Positions 1-11,556 of a DNA stretch of 64,000 nucleotides are shown here, piece after piece. Position numbers and translations under genes: made by a program. The notes under the pieces are model-generated. The model saw only the letters and a list, made by a program, of their open reading frames with translations, did not search any database and was not told the DNA's origin. Source of the DNA: Riptortus pedestris (Eukaryota > Arthropoda > Insecta > Hemiptera > Alydidae); the NCBI GenBank assembly GCA_019009955.1, contig CM032232.1, positions 55,764,001-55,828,000 on the forward strand, written 5' to 3'. The first letter of the stretch is position 1. Each line of letters starts with the position of its first letter.

Positions 1-420
1 TTGTTTATTTTGTTATTTAGAGTAACGTTTGTAATATACAATATCGTCGTATCCCGAAGTATAAAGGCGTTATACGCTAAAAATTATAGCGGGAGTCAAC
101 AATTTTATTTGGCTCAAAAGACTCAACCGAACTAAATAACTAAAACATAAAAAAACACTCGGTATATGTAGTAGCACTAAACACCATCCTTATAATAAGC
201 CATAATAACATTTCTAGGGACGGGGCAGGAGTGGGGGTTATATGGGAGGCCTGAATTTACAAATTTTATTATTAACAAATCCACAGAAACGACGGGTATT
301 AACCCTAAACACTGGGACGGGTAAATGTCAACATATTGTGCAAAGTAAAGCCTTGCCAAAAAAATACTATCACCATCCAGCCACAAATGAATTCCCGGGC
401 GAAGCCGGGTATCTGAGCCA

Positions 421-421
<1 letters not shown>
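1..421 (+). mobile_element. rep-C Helitron-like element, 5' part outside window
   Basis: The 3' portion of a rep-C copy; its start lies before the window. It shares with the copies at 2595-3505 and 42953-43908 the blocks TTGTTTATTTTGTTATTTAG (start), CTAGGGACGGGGCAGGAGTG (about 215) and the GC hairpin CCCGGGCGAAGCCGGG at 395-410, followed by TATCTGAG and CCAG where better copies have CTAG. A (TA)n run follows at once. A hairpin a few bases before a terminal CTRR is the known Helitron 3' signature. Non-autonomous: no coding seen. The overlapping open frames here are repeat sequence, not genes. Confidence 0.6.

Positions 422-469
<48 letters not shown>
422..469. repeat. (TA)n microsatellite at the rep-C 3' end
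   Basis: About 24 TA units directly after the rep-C terminus. The same TA-run placement is seen at the rep-C end at 42.9 kb. Confidence 0.95.
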
Positions 470-473
<4 letters not shown>

Positions 474-600
474 CATATAAATATATATTCTTTTTTTCAT
501 TTTCTGTTCATTATAGATCTTTAGTCGGATTCATGATCAGAGTATTACGTAGTCAGTACACAACTCAACGTATAAGTATGCCTTAAACCGCGTGGCTATG

Positions 601-602
<2 letters not shown>

Positions 603-671
<69 letters not shown>
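603..671. repeat. (GT)n microsatellite
   Basis: About 34 uninterrupted GT units. No recognised element on either side; the stretch 470-602 shows nothing else. Confidence 0.95.
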
Positions 672-674
<3 letters not shown>

Positions 675-1089
675 AAGAAGAATTTTAGTGAGGAATTTCA
701 AAGAATTAAACTTGCAGAGCCGAACGAATTGTATTGAGCCCGAATAATAATTTTTCAGATGTTAGGTAGTCTTAGAGTTAACTTACAAAACTACGAAGGA
801 CTCCTGCTAGTTTGTATATATATATTTTTTTTTTGTATAAGTGTGCGAAAATAAATTCCAATATCTTCATTTTTTTTTTTTTTAAAAAATGTGTTTAACA
901 ACGTTTATAGAAAATTAATTTTGCAACTAAATTGGCAAAATCTATTTATCCAACGTATTCCTAGAGGAAGCATTTTGAATTTCCAAAATCTCCGTTGTAA
1001 ACCTCCGTCCGAGGCCGATAACAGCCATTAATGATCCTTAGTTTTACAAGGAGCGTTTATGTATCGAGTCTTAAAACAACAATGTTAAT

Positions 1090-1137
<48 letters not shown>

Positions 1138-2039
1138 CCTTATTTGAGTGTATGTCGGATCAACAATCATTAGGACAAATTGTCTCGATGACAGCCTCAA
1201 AAGGTCAAGGGAATTCTACTAAACTAGTGTAAGTATTATGCAGTTGTATTTAATTAGTCATTTTGAATGTAACCATAATAATGTGACCGACCCATTTATA
1301 AAAGTTTAATGATAACTGGCTATCATTTTTCTGTACATAAGAATTAATATTTTTTTACTAAGCAGATAAATCGTTAAAAATGACTAAATAAAATATTGCA
1401 TAATTCAATAGTTTTGTTTGATTTCAATTTTGCAAACTAAATAATATAAATATTCAAATCAAAACGAATAATACAAATGATTTAAAAAAATAAAAATAAA
1501 ATATATCAGACTCTTGAACTAATATCGAAAAAATGTGGGCGTCCTTGTAGAGAGGAAAAATCGCACGAGGGATCGTTTGAGTAATCACGTGCACTCACTG
1601 TTATTCTATTTATCACTTTCGTTTTATTATTCCACGACTATTCCTATTCTCCTCATTAACATTATTCCTTATTGCAATTCTTTATTTTCCTTTAGACATC
1701 TGAGTCCAGCACAAAGGGCCTTTACGTTCTAGTTTGTATTGTTAGTTTCCTGCATACATTTTTTTAAGTTAATCTTTTGTATACCACAATGATTGTGATG
1801 TCAGTGTTGACCAGTTGTAAACAAACCCTTAATACTACTAGGATTTTTTTTATACTTCTTGTATACTTTACTATGGATTCAAGGTTGACCAAGCCTACAT
1901 ATAGTAAATAAGGCTTAAAAATGAGACTGGTTATTAAAAAAAAAATAAAAAAAATAAAAAGCCCTCCTAGAACACCTTTTGTTAAACATTTGATACTTCA
2001 AAATTGATGGTACATACATTTTCTGGTAAATAAATATTA
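672..2039. other. AT-rich non-coding stretch, nothing identified
   Basis: Only homopolymer T runs (about 822-835 and 870-885) and the TA run at 1092-1137 stand out. A weak match to the rep-B core (aagcattttgaatttcc, about 969-985) is too short to call. Confidence 0.5.
1092..1137. repeat. (TA)n microsatellite
   Basis: About 22 TA units in otherwise unassigned AT-rich DNA. Confidence 0.95.
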
Positions 2040-2180
2040 AGCTAGGCAGTCGTACTTTCGTATTATCAATCTTCAGTTAACCCTTCTACTCATCGTATTT
2101 TATTTTAGAAAAGAAAATGAATGTTGAGATGAGATCAGTGTGTCATGTCTGCACGAGGGCATACAATCACGAAATCTACA
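2040..2180 (-). mobile_element. rep-B fragment (5' part)
   Basis: Carries the reverse-strand rep-B motif 'caatcttcagttaacccttctactcat', followed by 'gagatgagatcagtgtgtcatg' and a decayed terminal block near 2150-2180. The order matches the 5' half of the copy at 63.2-63.8 kb read in reverse. Confidence 0.5.
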
Positions 2181-2454
2181 TAGTCGCCATAGAATTTTTA
2201 TGTTGGTCAAAGATGGGCAGAGTACCATGAAAAATTTGCGTATCAGGGAAAAAAATTCACAGTAAAAATACTTACTAAGAAATGGCATTTTATACACTTA
2301 AAAATAAGTGGGAGTTGATTTATACATTTCGAAATTCTACTCACTCAATATTAGATATTATCATAAATGTTACATTTCTTGACATTCTCTCGTGACGAAC
2401 TCCACTATCTATTGAATAGAGAGTGATCTTGACTTAAACCCATTTTACTTAATG

Positions 2455-2592
2455 GACTTTAGCAGATTTCCGAAATCGGACCATTGGGTGAGGGGTTTAG
2501 AGAGGAAGCATTTGAAAAATGCTAAATATCTCCAATATTATTAAACAGATTGAACATTATATAAAGTGTATCTTATTGCATATTTAATATAT
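2455..2592 (-). mobile_element. rep-B, first half of a copy split by rep-C
   Basis: Reverse-strand rep-B core: a Helentron-like middle block with GGGTGAGGGGTTTAGAGAGG, then 'aaatatctccaatattatta' and 'gtatcttattgcatatttaa'. The match breaks at about 2592, where rep-C begins, and resumes at about 3506, so the two pieces are one element. Confidence 0.6.
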
Positions 2593-2594
2593 AT

Positions 2595-3368
2595 ATATAA
2601 AATTGTAACCTCTGTCTGTACATTGATTTTTTTCGGGAAATTTCACAATAACTTTTCGTTTCACGTGTCATAGACACCATAACTGCATTTTGTTTCTTTC
2701 GTGTGTGTTTGTTTATTTGTTGTTGTTGTTACGCATTAACGGCTGAACCGAATTTTATGAAACTTGGTATGTATATTACTACTAGCCCAACTTAGACTTT
2801 AGGCTATATTAATATTCTCTGAGACGACCAGGAGTGGGGGTTATAAGGGAAGCCAGAAAAAATAGTGATATTTCGTTTCCTATAGGTTTTTCGGCAAATA
2901 TGAACATAATAAAAGTTGTTTATTTTGTTATTTAGAGTAACTTTTGTTATATACACTTTTTTCGTATACCGAATTATAAACGAGATATAAGCTAAAACCT
3001 ATAGCGGAAGTGAACAATTTTATTTTGGACAAAAGACCCAACCGAAATAAATAAAACTCGGTATATGTATTAGCACTAATGCTAATTATAACAAGCCATA
3101 CCAACATTTCTAGGGACGGGTAGGAGTAGGGGTTCTAAGGGAAGCTAGAAATTAAAAATTGCTATATTTCGTTTCCTATTAGTTTTTCAGCAAATATGAA
3201 TATTACAAAAGTTGTTTATTTTGTTATGTAGGGTAACTTTTGTTATATATATATATACTTTTGTCGAATAAGGAATCATAAACGACATATACACTAAAAA
3301 CTTTAGTTAGGCACAGTCAACTGAACATGACTCAGTATCATCCTACTACTAAATTATAAGCTATATCC

Positions 3369-3428
<60 letters not shown>

Positions 3429-3505
3429 CTATATTTCCAAAAAAATACCATCAACATTCAGCCTCAAATGAATTCCCGAGCTAAGCCGGGTATCTGAGCT
3501 AGTTG
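2595..3505 (+). mobile_element. rep-C Helitron-like element, near full length, nested in rep-B
   Basis: Starts near TATAAAATTGTAACCTCTG, runs through CGGCTGAACCGAATTTTATG (about 2741), and ends with an eroded GC hairpin (about 3473-3490) plus TATCTGAG-CTAG and a following T, the Helitron 3' pattern. A module beginning at 'ggagtgggggttataaggga' (about 2831) recurs at about 3120, giving a roughly 290-bp internal tandem duplication shared with the 43-kb copy. It contains a (TA)n run at 3371-3427. No ORF; non-autonomous. The Helitron label is inferred from the 3' end only; the 5' TC end could not be fixed. Confidence 0.6.
3371..3427. repeat. (TA)n microsatellite inside rep-C
   Basis: About 28 TA units, placed 50 bp before the 3' hairpin of this rep-C copy and not after it as in the other copies. 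Confidence 0.95.
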
Positions 3506-3726
3506 TCTATAAATATTATGTGCATTTATTCTCTATCTGGAATTTAACTTAAATTGTTTTAGTTTTCAGTCTTCAGCTAACCCCCGCTCCTACTCATGTC
3601 ACACAACAATACTCTTTTACATAATAATAACTGATAAAATAATAGTTAGTACACACAGAACATAAAATTTAGATTACCAACACATGGAGTGAGCCTGGCC
3701 CCAAATTAATGCCCGCACGTGTGGCG
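3506..3726 (-). mobile_element. rep-B, second half of the copy split by rep-C
   Basis: Resumes the rep-B order at 'ttctctatctggaat', then 'ttttcagtcttcagctaac' and 'cctactcatg'. The terminal block toward 3725 is too diverged to recognise. Confidence 0.55.
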
Positions 3727-3994
3727 GCTAGGGATCGTCGCCCTGAAATTAAATCCAGACGTATGTTCGTTCTCCTTCTTGCCCACCTCTTGAAACATGA
3801 CTTCAACATTTGCTTACAAGACTAGTTGTAGCATTGTACTTTCAAAAGTACGTATGAAGAGAAAACTGATCTGGTATTGTCTTAGGCATTTCCAACGCGA
3901 AAAGATGTTATTCGAAACCACTCGTCATGTAATGATAGTTTTCTTCTTTTAGGTATTTCCTGTGGCATTTTTCCTATATTGTCGTATATGAGAC

Positions 3995-4330
3995 TATTAT
4001 ACTCACCTTAAGGAGTCAATGTATCTGATCATAAATTATTTTATGAACAATATTTATAAACTTTTATTTAATAATTGGACATTTTCGATAATATTCTTCT
4101 TGTGTATAAAACCATCGTTTAGGCATGAAGTCCTTTAATTCATTTTTAAACAAAGAATATATATAATGGATTTACCATACGCGGGCAGTACGTTAAAGAG
4201 TTTTACTCCTGATAATGATACACTTTTCTCGAAATATTTTTGTTTGTTCTTGGTGGTTTGTAGCATACTGTTGTTTCTTGTTTAATGTTTTTGTGTTATG
4301 CTATTTTTGTAAAATGAGTTCATTTTTGCT
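3995..4330 (+). repeat. rep-F, unknown repeat, copy 1 of 3
   Basis: Shares 'ggcatgaagtcctttaatt', 'gtgcgttaaag'-like and 'ttttactcctgataatgata' blocks with 49.0-49.4 kb, and 'tatgaagttctttaattta' with 59.9-60.35 kb. No TIR, tail or coding seen, so the class is unknown. Confidence 0.55.
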
Positions 4331-4358
4331 TCACAAATAGTATTTTTGGGAAGATATA

Positions 4359-4522
4359 TACTGCTCAAAAATGAATAGGGATATTGGTTTTTTTTTTTTT
4401 TTAACCTATTAATTTTAATTAAATCGACCTTAATTAAATTACTTTTTTATGGGGGAACAACAATCCTAGGCCCCATAAGTATCACCAAAACAGCCAATAT
4501 CCCTATTCATTTTTGAGCAGTA
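4359..4522 (-). mobile_element. MITE-M, Tc1/mariner-like, 164 bp
   Basis: Begins TACTGCTCAAAAATGAATAG and ends with its exact reverse complement. The terminal inverted repeats are 29 bp and identical, with TA at each edge. TA target and this TIR style fit the Tc1/mariner superfamily. No transposase, so non-autonomous. The interior matches the copy at 14992-15191 in the opposite orientation. Confidence 0.85.
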
Positions 4523-4690
4523 TATATTGAAGAAAAGCCAATATTTTTGACTCCTTAAAGCGTGGCATGCAGGAGTCTCTGGACTTTCTGATAAATATAA
4601 ACCTTATTGCACTCTCCTGATATTAAAGTATGACTTTTTGAGTTAATGCAATGCATAGCGCCATATGTTAACCGACTTTGAAAATAACCG
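4523..4690 (+). repeat. rep-G, direct repeat copy 1
   Basis: Shares 'caggagtctctggactttct' and 'aaatataaaccttattgc' with 4962-5115. The MITE inserted at its left edge: flanking 'gggaagatata' and 'ttgaag' rejoin to resemble the start of copy 2. Confidence 0.65.
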
Positions 4691-4961
4691 TAGTATATTA
4701 GTAACAAAGTTTCCATTAGAATATATGTCTTAACATATTTTAAAAGAAAACAAAGCGATTTTACTTTCTTACATAAACCAGTCTAGGCTTTTTTCCAATA
4801 TCAATCCTAAAAACTTCATCATGGGGACTGGTAAAATGAAATACTTTAGTTTTAATAGCTGTCATCAATGCTTTAAATACAAATCATAATTTGTGTCTGA
4901 AAGTAATTTATATTGGACATGAAGAAGTTCTTGTGTTCCACAAAAATATGGTCTGGGACAT

Positions 4962-5115
4962 TTATATTGAAGGAGAAATCATTATTTTTGACTCTTAATG
5001 AATGGCCGACAGGAGTCTCTCGACTTTCTCTTAAATATAAACCTTATTGCTCTCTTCTGCTGTTAAAATATGTCTATTTCAGTTAAAGTATAATGCCATA
5101 AAGTTAACCTACTAT
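4962..5115 (+). repeat. rep-G, direct repeat copy 2
   Basis: Diverged direct repeat of 4523-4690, about 437 bp away, with unrelated sequence between. It could be an old local duplication or two insertions of one element. Confidence 0.65.
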
Positions 5116-5654
5116 CTAGGGTAGATGACCTACAAGGAAACTGGACTGACATTAGAAAACGTTCTTCGATCACCAAGTTGGAGAAAAAAAAATGTAGGAA
5201 CGACTTCGATTCATCCTCACATTCTCTGTGACATTTCCGTTCGGACTTATTGAATAACCAAATGAAAATGTGCAACTTCTACATAGTTCATAGTCAGCTA
5301 AGGAAGTAGGAAGTTATCTCACTTCTGCTGTGAAATCAAAGGGTCTCGCGAGTGCCGCATTCCTAGAGGTACAGTGGTGTATAATGAGGTAGAGGGGACT
5401 TACAAGGACTTGCAACTTATACAATGCGGTCACAGGGTCAAGAACGTATATCTCCTCCCAGACTTGGACGAGTTGAATAAAAGCCGGCACGCCAGTCGGT
5501 GGGGCCACGTGACGTCCTGCTCAGCTGTTCGATCACGCCCACTATACAGCTTCTTATCACCGCTATTTAGATGATAATTCTGACTTGGTTATATAAACCA
5601 TATCCTTCGGAAGTAACTACTTGTCTTTTTTTTATTTTTTTGAAAATTATTGGG
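5116..5654. other. GC-richer unique block with E-box/CRE motif
   Basis: Noticeably richer in G+C than its surroundings between about 5330 and 5550. Short open frames overlap on both strands with no recognisable protein. CACGTGACGTC at 5506-5516 joins an E-box to a CRE-like core. It could be a regulatory block, an unrecognised exon or an old element. Confidence 0.25.
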
Positions 5655-6030
5655 CGTTTATCAGATCTCCCTTAAGCGAAATCAGCAAATGAGGTTACTG
5701 CCTAGGAAATAAAGAAAATAACCAACCAAACTCAATTATTAAGCTTTTAATGTTAAAAATAAACATCAGCCCGATAGCGGCTTAAATCTGACAAGGCGCA
5801 GGAGAGGTGCTGCGTTTCGAAATTTCAACAGTTTCATTATGTGTAGATTCTGGCGACCACAATTTTGAGTTATTCGTTAAATAATTCAATATTTAAACGT
5901 TTTATGTACAATTATTGATCAAGTTCGCTGTTGGCTGAAATCGGACAAGTAGAAGTGGGGGAGGTTGAAAGGGTAAATTTCGAATATTTAAAATATATCT
6001 GTTATTATATACTCTTATATATAATATTAA
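5655..6030 (-). mobile_element. rep-B copy (3' end to core)
   Basis: Opens with the reverse-strand 3' terminus 'cagatctcccttaagcgaaa', then 'tcagcaaatgaggtt'. It continues with 'ttaaacgttttatgtacaat' and 'ggctgaaatcggacaagtag' before fading after 6000. Internal part around 5700-5860 is diverged. Confidence 0.55.
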
Positions 6031-9000
6031 TTTTATATTCAAAACGCTGTTACTAAGTGCACGTCATATACTTTGTATGGCACATACAGGAAATATAGCC
6101 ACTCTGTACATGTATAGAGAACAAAGGGAAAATGAAAAAACAAAAAAAAACCACCGTTGACGGTTTGAACAAAAATAGTTTTTCGTGGAAATATAAACAT
6201 TGGATAAACTTTAGCATAATATAATCTCTTCATTATCATCATATTCAAAAATTGTCTTAGACATATATGTATATTTAAAATGTACAGACTTTATCTTTGT
6301 CATCTTACGATGAAGGATTGAAACAACCTGAAAAGCAGATTTCCCTTAAGATGAATAAGGAAAACGACCAAGCTGATCAGCAAAATAAGAAAAAAATGTT
6401 ATCCTTGGATTTACTGATCAGATTTAACCTATCCAGGATCAGATATCCTACATTTCTCACGATCATTGTTAGCAATTATCTAGTATTAAACTAACCATAC
6501 AGAAGACTCTGCTCATCAATTTATTTCATATCGCTGTTATAATAATCTTCCTAGTACGAGCAATGTAAAACCTATTATTTTCCCAATAATCAATCTGTCG
6601 AGATGTATTCTCCTGCTTTAAAAATCCTAGAAAACGAGTATTTTATTTATTCAAACTCCATTTACTAGAAGATGAGTAAACTGATCAATGATTCATGAAA
6701 AAAAAGACCATAATACTTCACGAAGGAGTATTTCCTCATGGGAAAACGCTTTTAGTTCACGCCCACAATTGAGAGAAAACGCATAAAAATCAAGCAACAA
6801 CAAAACAACCTCATAAAATGAAAAATTAGAATTCTTGGAGAATTCTTTGCTGAATTTCGAACGTTACTCAAAAACCTGAAATTAGGAATAAAATGTAAAG
6901 TTTCTCATTTTAAATCAGAAGTTAAAGGTAGATGAGAGTAGCACCTCACAAGAAAGAGAGTAAAGATCAAATAATAATAATCATATCTGGCTTTAGGGTA
7001 CGTTTAAATTACTACTAACGGGTCACAAATCAAAGAGAATCGTGTGTGTTCGGAGGATCGTATTAGAGGTATAATTCAGAAAAGCTGCCTAGTTCTACAT
7101 TAACTTTTGCCAAACAGTTACTGTTACGAATTGCAGGAAAAATACAAGCTCCGAAAACGTTTAAGGAAATTACTAGGAAGATACAAGGAAGCACATACGA
7201 GACGAACCAACATAATCATCGCCTATACAAGAACTTTCTTTGTTAAATCCAATATTAGATCTTCAGAGATACAAATAAACTGATATAACCATTTTAACTA
7301 GATTCTATAAAGACACAAAATGGAATGCTATAAGGATAAAGGATTTCACGAGAAAGCTACCTGCTCCAAAATTAGCTTACTAGACGTATTATACCATATC
7401 ATTACATGAGACTTTAACTTTAGACGTTTTAAAATACATTCAAAGAAGGAGATTACAAATCTTTATTGATGATTTGCAAGTAGGGTTGTGACTGACCAAT
7501 CAACTTGTGGCGTAAATGAAAAGCGTAAATATAAATTCAATAACATCTTCGTCTATTGCCGACCTATCTAGCTAAGATTTTATAAAGACAATAGACGATG
7601 CTCTAGGGGGTCGAGGATATCATCAAGATAAGCATGTAATTTAGATGTCCTAAAATGACTTCTGCTCATTTCAGATCCATTAGTAACTAAATTGTGGCCA
7701 ATTCATTAGAAAAAAGCCAAAACGCTTTTGAAAGAAATGATTGACATGCTCCTTCCACCTGAAAATTCCTGTAAAGGCAATGACATGGAAAAGAGTACTT
7801 TTTTTCCGAAGACTAAAGCGGATCTGGAGTAGAAGAAAAGAGCTGTCATGAATTGATGAATCATCGCTGCCAACATCCTCTGAAGAAATATTTATTATTA
7901 AACATTTTTATATAAATATGTGTATACACGTAAATATATATAACGAATAGTACATAATAAAGTGTAAAAAAAACATTTAAGAAATAAGAAATATCTTTAT
8001 ATGCGCTTAAAACCTAAGAAACGTCAGTTAAGCGGGCCCATAGTCGTCTAAATATTAAAAATAATAAATAAATAACCCACTGTGCAGCGGTCTGATTTTT
8101 TTCAGAAATGCAAATTTTTGATAGAAATCCGTCCATAATAGGCAGGCAGTTTTTTAGTGTGGTTAGCTACCTCAATTTATTTAATCACTTGTTTTTGTTA
8201 TTAATTATAGCCTTCCACGTTTCGGAGAGTATAACACCGTCCACTTTTTCCCCACTTTTATCGAATTGCTTCTCTTGTTTATATCGAGAGCTTCCAGCAC
8301 TAATCTTTTACCTAGGTGTTTTTTTTTTCTAAGCAAATTTTGTCTCTTCTAATTTACTTTGTTGAGAACAACACATATGAGCATCTAGCAATAGTGGGCG
8401 TATTTAATCTATGATGTTTCAGATCTGCTACGTGTTGATCGACACTTATAGCGGTCTTCTATCCAGTTTGTTCCACATAAACTTTACCCCGTTCAGAAGC
8501 TATCACATAGACTCCACTGGTGGTTTGAATAATGTTCGTAAATTATATTTCTGGAGTATTCTTGCCAGTATTTCGGAAGGCTCGTTGAACACTGCAACCC
8601 TTCCTTGATTTTTAATTCTTTGAAAATTGTGGCATTCTCCAGCTTTTTTTTTTAGTAACCTTCTGAGCTTTCCTTAGGAAAAAATTATTAAAAGCATAGC
8701 AATTTCCAATGTCACACATATCATACACAGTGCTCCATCACTTACCTCAAACGGGAAACAATTCAAAGTGAAACCTAACTCCGATTCAATTGTATTACTT
8801 CTCTCCATTTCAGAATTGATAAGTATCGTGAAAAGACAGAACCAAACAAGATTTTCACAAACCATATTTTCTATATGATATGTTCTTGGATAAGCATGAA
8901 GTAAAAGCGGAGGAGTGAAAGTACGAACCACTTAGAGAAGCATCGAAATCTAATGGGTGGGTGAAAGGTAATGTTATTTTGGCCTTAAAAGAGAGAGAAA

Positions 9001-9125
9001 AAAGACTCCTACTCCAAGGATACTCATAAAATTGCATTTTTTTTTATAAAAGCTAATTTTCGCCTCTTTAATTGGTATTTTTAGCAATTCCCTTAAAGGA
9101 AAACACGCTTTTTCTTTATCTTGAG
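6031..9125. other. 3.1 kb AT-rich stretch, no feature recognised
   Basis: No repeat shared with the rest of the window, no microsatellite and no convincing coding. Open frames stay below about 85 codons. Confidence 0.4.
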
Positions 9126-9270
9126 ATTATTGTATTTTTAAATTTTCAGCCTTCACTAAACACCATCTTTTAGTCATCGAACTTTAACAAGAAGCCAATA
9201 TATCATGAAACAACTTACGAGTATTTGATGCTTAAATTTCAATTATTGTTCGTAACAGATCTTTACTAAA
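9126..9270 (-). mobile_element. rep-B fragment (5' part)
   Basis: Reverse-strand 'attttcagccttcactaaac' at about 9143, followed by 'gatgcttaaatttcaattat', the same order as the 5' half of rep-B at 39.87 and 63.3 kb. Confidence 0.45.
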
Positions 9271-9523
9271 TGGACACATGCAAATACGTTGTGTAACATA
9301 CATACATGGGAATACATTCTTGAAATGGCACTAGAAATTAATTTTGAACTCAACTGCCAAGTTTAAAGAGAAGTAAGTTAGAAGCATGTCATAATGTAAA
9401 ATGATACATAGTCAAATGGCACTACAGTTTATGAAAGATTTGTGCTACTACTGCCACTATAGTTATCATTTTTCTCAACCACTTATTAAGTTCATAAGCC
9501 TAATATGTTAATTAATTACCTAT

Positions 9524-9690
9524 GGCTAATTTCTGCAAGCCCTCCTCCAGTTGATAAAGGCAACGTTCTTTGGGTCTCCCTCTATTTTCGTGATGAACCA
9601 TACGACACTCCTTAGTCCGTCTGAAGAGTTGTAATCAAAATGTCCAACCACCTGAATCAGGCCTTATTGATACCACAGATCGCGCTATCT
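9524..9690 (-). pseudogene. non-LTR retrotransposon ORF2 C-terminal remnant
   Basis: Read on the reverse strand, the stretch gives ENRGRPKERCLYQLEEGL. This matches the conserved tail that follows the reverse transcriptase domain of many LINEs (R-GRP-K-RW-L-D-LEEDL). Upstream in another frame lies VGHFDYNSSDGL, like the GH...R/DR part of the same tail, so there is at least one frameshift, plus a stop near 9660. Usual W and D are replaced by C and Y. The rest of the element is not seen. The motif is good; the clade is not determined. Confidence 0.6.
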
Positions 9691-9751
9691 CCATAGCTAC
9701 TTGACGTCTACAAATATTTTAGGCAAGGTTCTTCTTTTATAGACCACTAGC

Positions 9752-10135
9752 CCACCTCCCTAGGGGAAATCAGCTATTGAGGTTGTACTCGTGATGGGAT
9801 TTTCGAAAAATCAAATGCCCATCAATCCTACTTATGAGGAGATGACAAGAATAAGGCCCGTTCAGAATTTTATATATGTTTGTCTGCTAACGCTCTAGCG
9901 GTCGCAACTTTGGTCTGATCCAACTAAACTTCACATTTAAACGTCTTATGTAAAGATAAAGATCTAGTTTGTTAACGGTTAAAATCTGACCACGGGGAGG
10001 GAGAGTTTAGAGGTGGCATGTTTCGAAAATTCATTATATCTCCGTTATTATGCGTTGGATAGAAAAATTGTATAAAACTAACCTTATTGCAAATTTAATG
10101 TTCTTTAAATGGTGTAATATACGTTTTTTTCAATA
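9752..10135 (-). mobile_element. rep-B copy, 3' end through core
   Basis: Starts with 'aggggaaatcagctattgag', continues with 'gaggagatgac', 'gctctagcggtcgcaacttt' and 'atatctccgttattatg', and ends about 'cttattgcaaatttaat'. The microsatellite site has only a short TATATAT. The 5' third is missing. Confidence 0.7.
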
Positions 10136-11369
10136 TCGTGACACTTGTTTACTATGATTTGCAAAGATCTGAATGAATTTTCGTGACATTTTGCCGTGTG
10201 AGCAATCTCTATAGCAACTTTTTCTAAACTTCAAAATATTGTACTCTATGACCAGGTTTATTTGTACAGTCATTTCAAGGGCTTTATTAATCAGTAAATG
10301 GGTGTCCTTTCCTTAAAACCCTTGCCACTTCAAAGCTATGTGTTTCTACTGGAATAATAATTGGAAAAGAGTTCTGTCCAGTGGGCGTAAGGTACCTTTA
10401 GATTTGAATGGTCTTCCCGCGTTGTTAATACCATTTTGTAATGGAATATTTAAAACAAAAATAAGTTACACATATTTTAGTTTGTAATTTGGATGATGCA
10501 AAAAAAATATGCCACCTCTAGAGAGCGAACAGGCAAAGAAACTGAAGGTTGATATATGAATATGTGTATAAATATCAAATTTCAGAATTCAAGTTAATGT
10601 GGTTTTCGGCACATATTTACTACGATACCTAAAGATTTGAAGGATTTTTTTTTTAATTTTGTCACGTGAGCAAACTGAATAGCTTCTAATGAAAAACAGC
10701 TAAAAGTCATAAAATGTCACCAAATGGCATTTCTCGATAAACAGATGATATTTTTGCTTTGAAAGCCACACTTGTAAGGTGGTAAATGACTATCTTGTTG
10801 AAGGAACTGTAAATTAAGGGATGATTAACCTATCACGATAGCCACCTTCCGGGAAATAGAAAAACCTACCGATCTACGTCATTATTTAAAATACCATCGT
10901 TTAAAATTTATATCTCTCTATACAAACCTCTACTCACGTTTTCCCTCGTCTCTTGCACCCTCCTTTCTCTCTTTTTCTCTCCCTCTCTATGAATTTTTTT
11001 GTATTCTTTATCTGTTCCACTGTAACATCAGAGCCGTCCGTATACACCTGTTTACCACAAAAATTTGTTGTTGTACCTAGTTGATGTAGTCATGTGATTT
11101 TTGAAAACTTTCTTCTAGTGTACAATCTACCTAGTAGACATGGAAAATGAATAGTCCATTCATAAATATACTATATATTTTATTGTTACCAAACTAGATT
11201 ATATTAGCATTTCACGTAAATCTAAACATCAAGACTGTTAATGTTCTTTCAAGCGTAACTTATCTTACATTTCGTCATTTATAAAAAAATGTAATATAGT
11301 GTTTCTCTGAGGGAGATATAGAGATTACAATGTGGAGATAATACCATCCTCGAAATCCATTCCATTTAG
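10136..11369. other. AT-rich unique stretch, nothing recognised
   Basis: Contains a pyrimidine-rich patch (about 10950-10995) and T runs. No shared repeat or plausible gene. Confidence 0.4.
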
Positions 11370-11379
11370 TTGAAAGTTT

Positions 11380-11430
11380 GTTTGTGGAAAATCTGCTTGC
11401 ATTACGCAACCGCCGCATGATGGGCGGGTT
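11380..11430 (-). mobile_element. rep-B 5'-terminus fragment
   Basis: Reads 'gtggaaaatctgcttgcatt' then 'acgcaaccgccgcatga', a decayed form of the terminal block GAAATCTGCTTAGTTTACGC plus the CGCAG/CTGCG hairpin. Confidence 0.35.
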
Positions 11431-11537
11431 TTCTCTCTTTTTGATAAAGAATTTTTATGAGTCAGCTTGTACTTAAGAAACCCTTGAGTTATTAAACAAA
11501 ATATTATAATATTTCATCATCAATAATATATATAAGT

Positions 11538-11556
11538 ATACACACACACACACACC
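11538..11556. repeat. short (CA)n run
   Basis: Eight to nine CA units preceded by TATA-rich DNA. Confidence 0.9.

Noticed and set aside
177..586. Open frames of 107 and 114 codons on opposite strands
   Set aside because: They read through rep-C and the (TA)n run (YIYIYI repeats); repeat artefact.
7070..7260. Open frame of about 58 codons starting without ATG, lysine-rich
   Set aside because: No recognised transposase or polymerase motif; within chance expectation.
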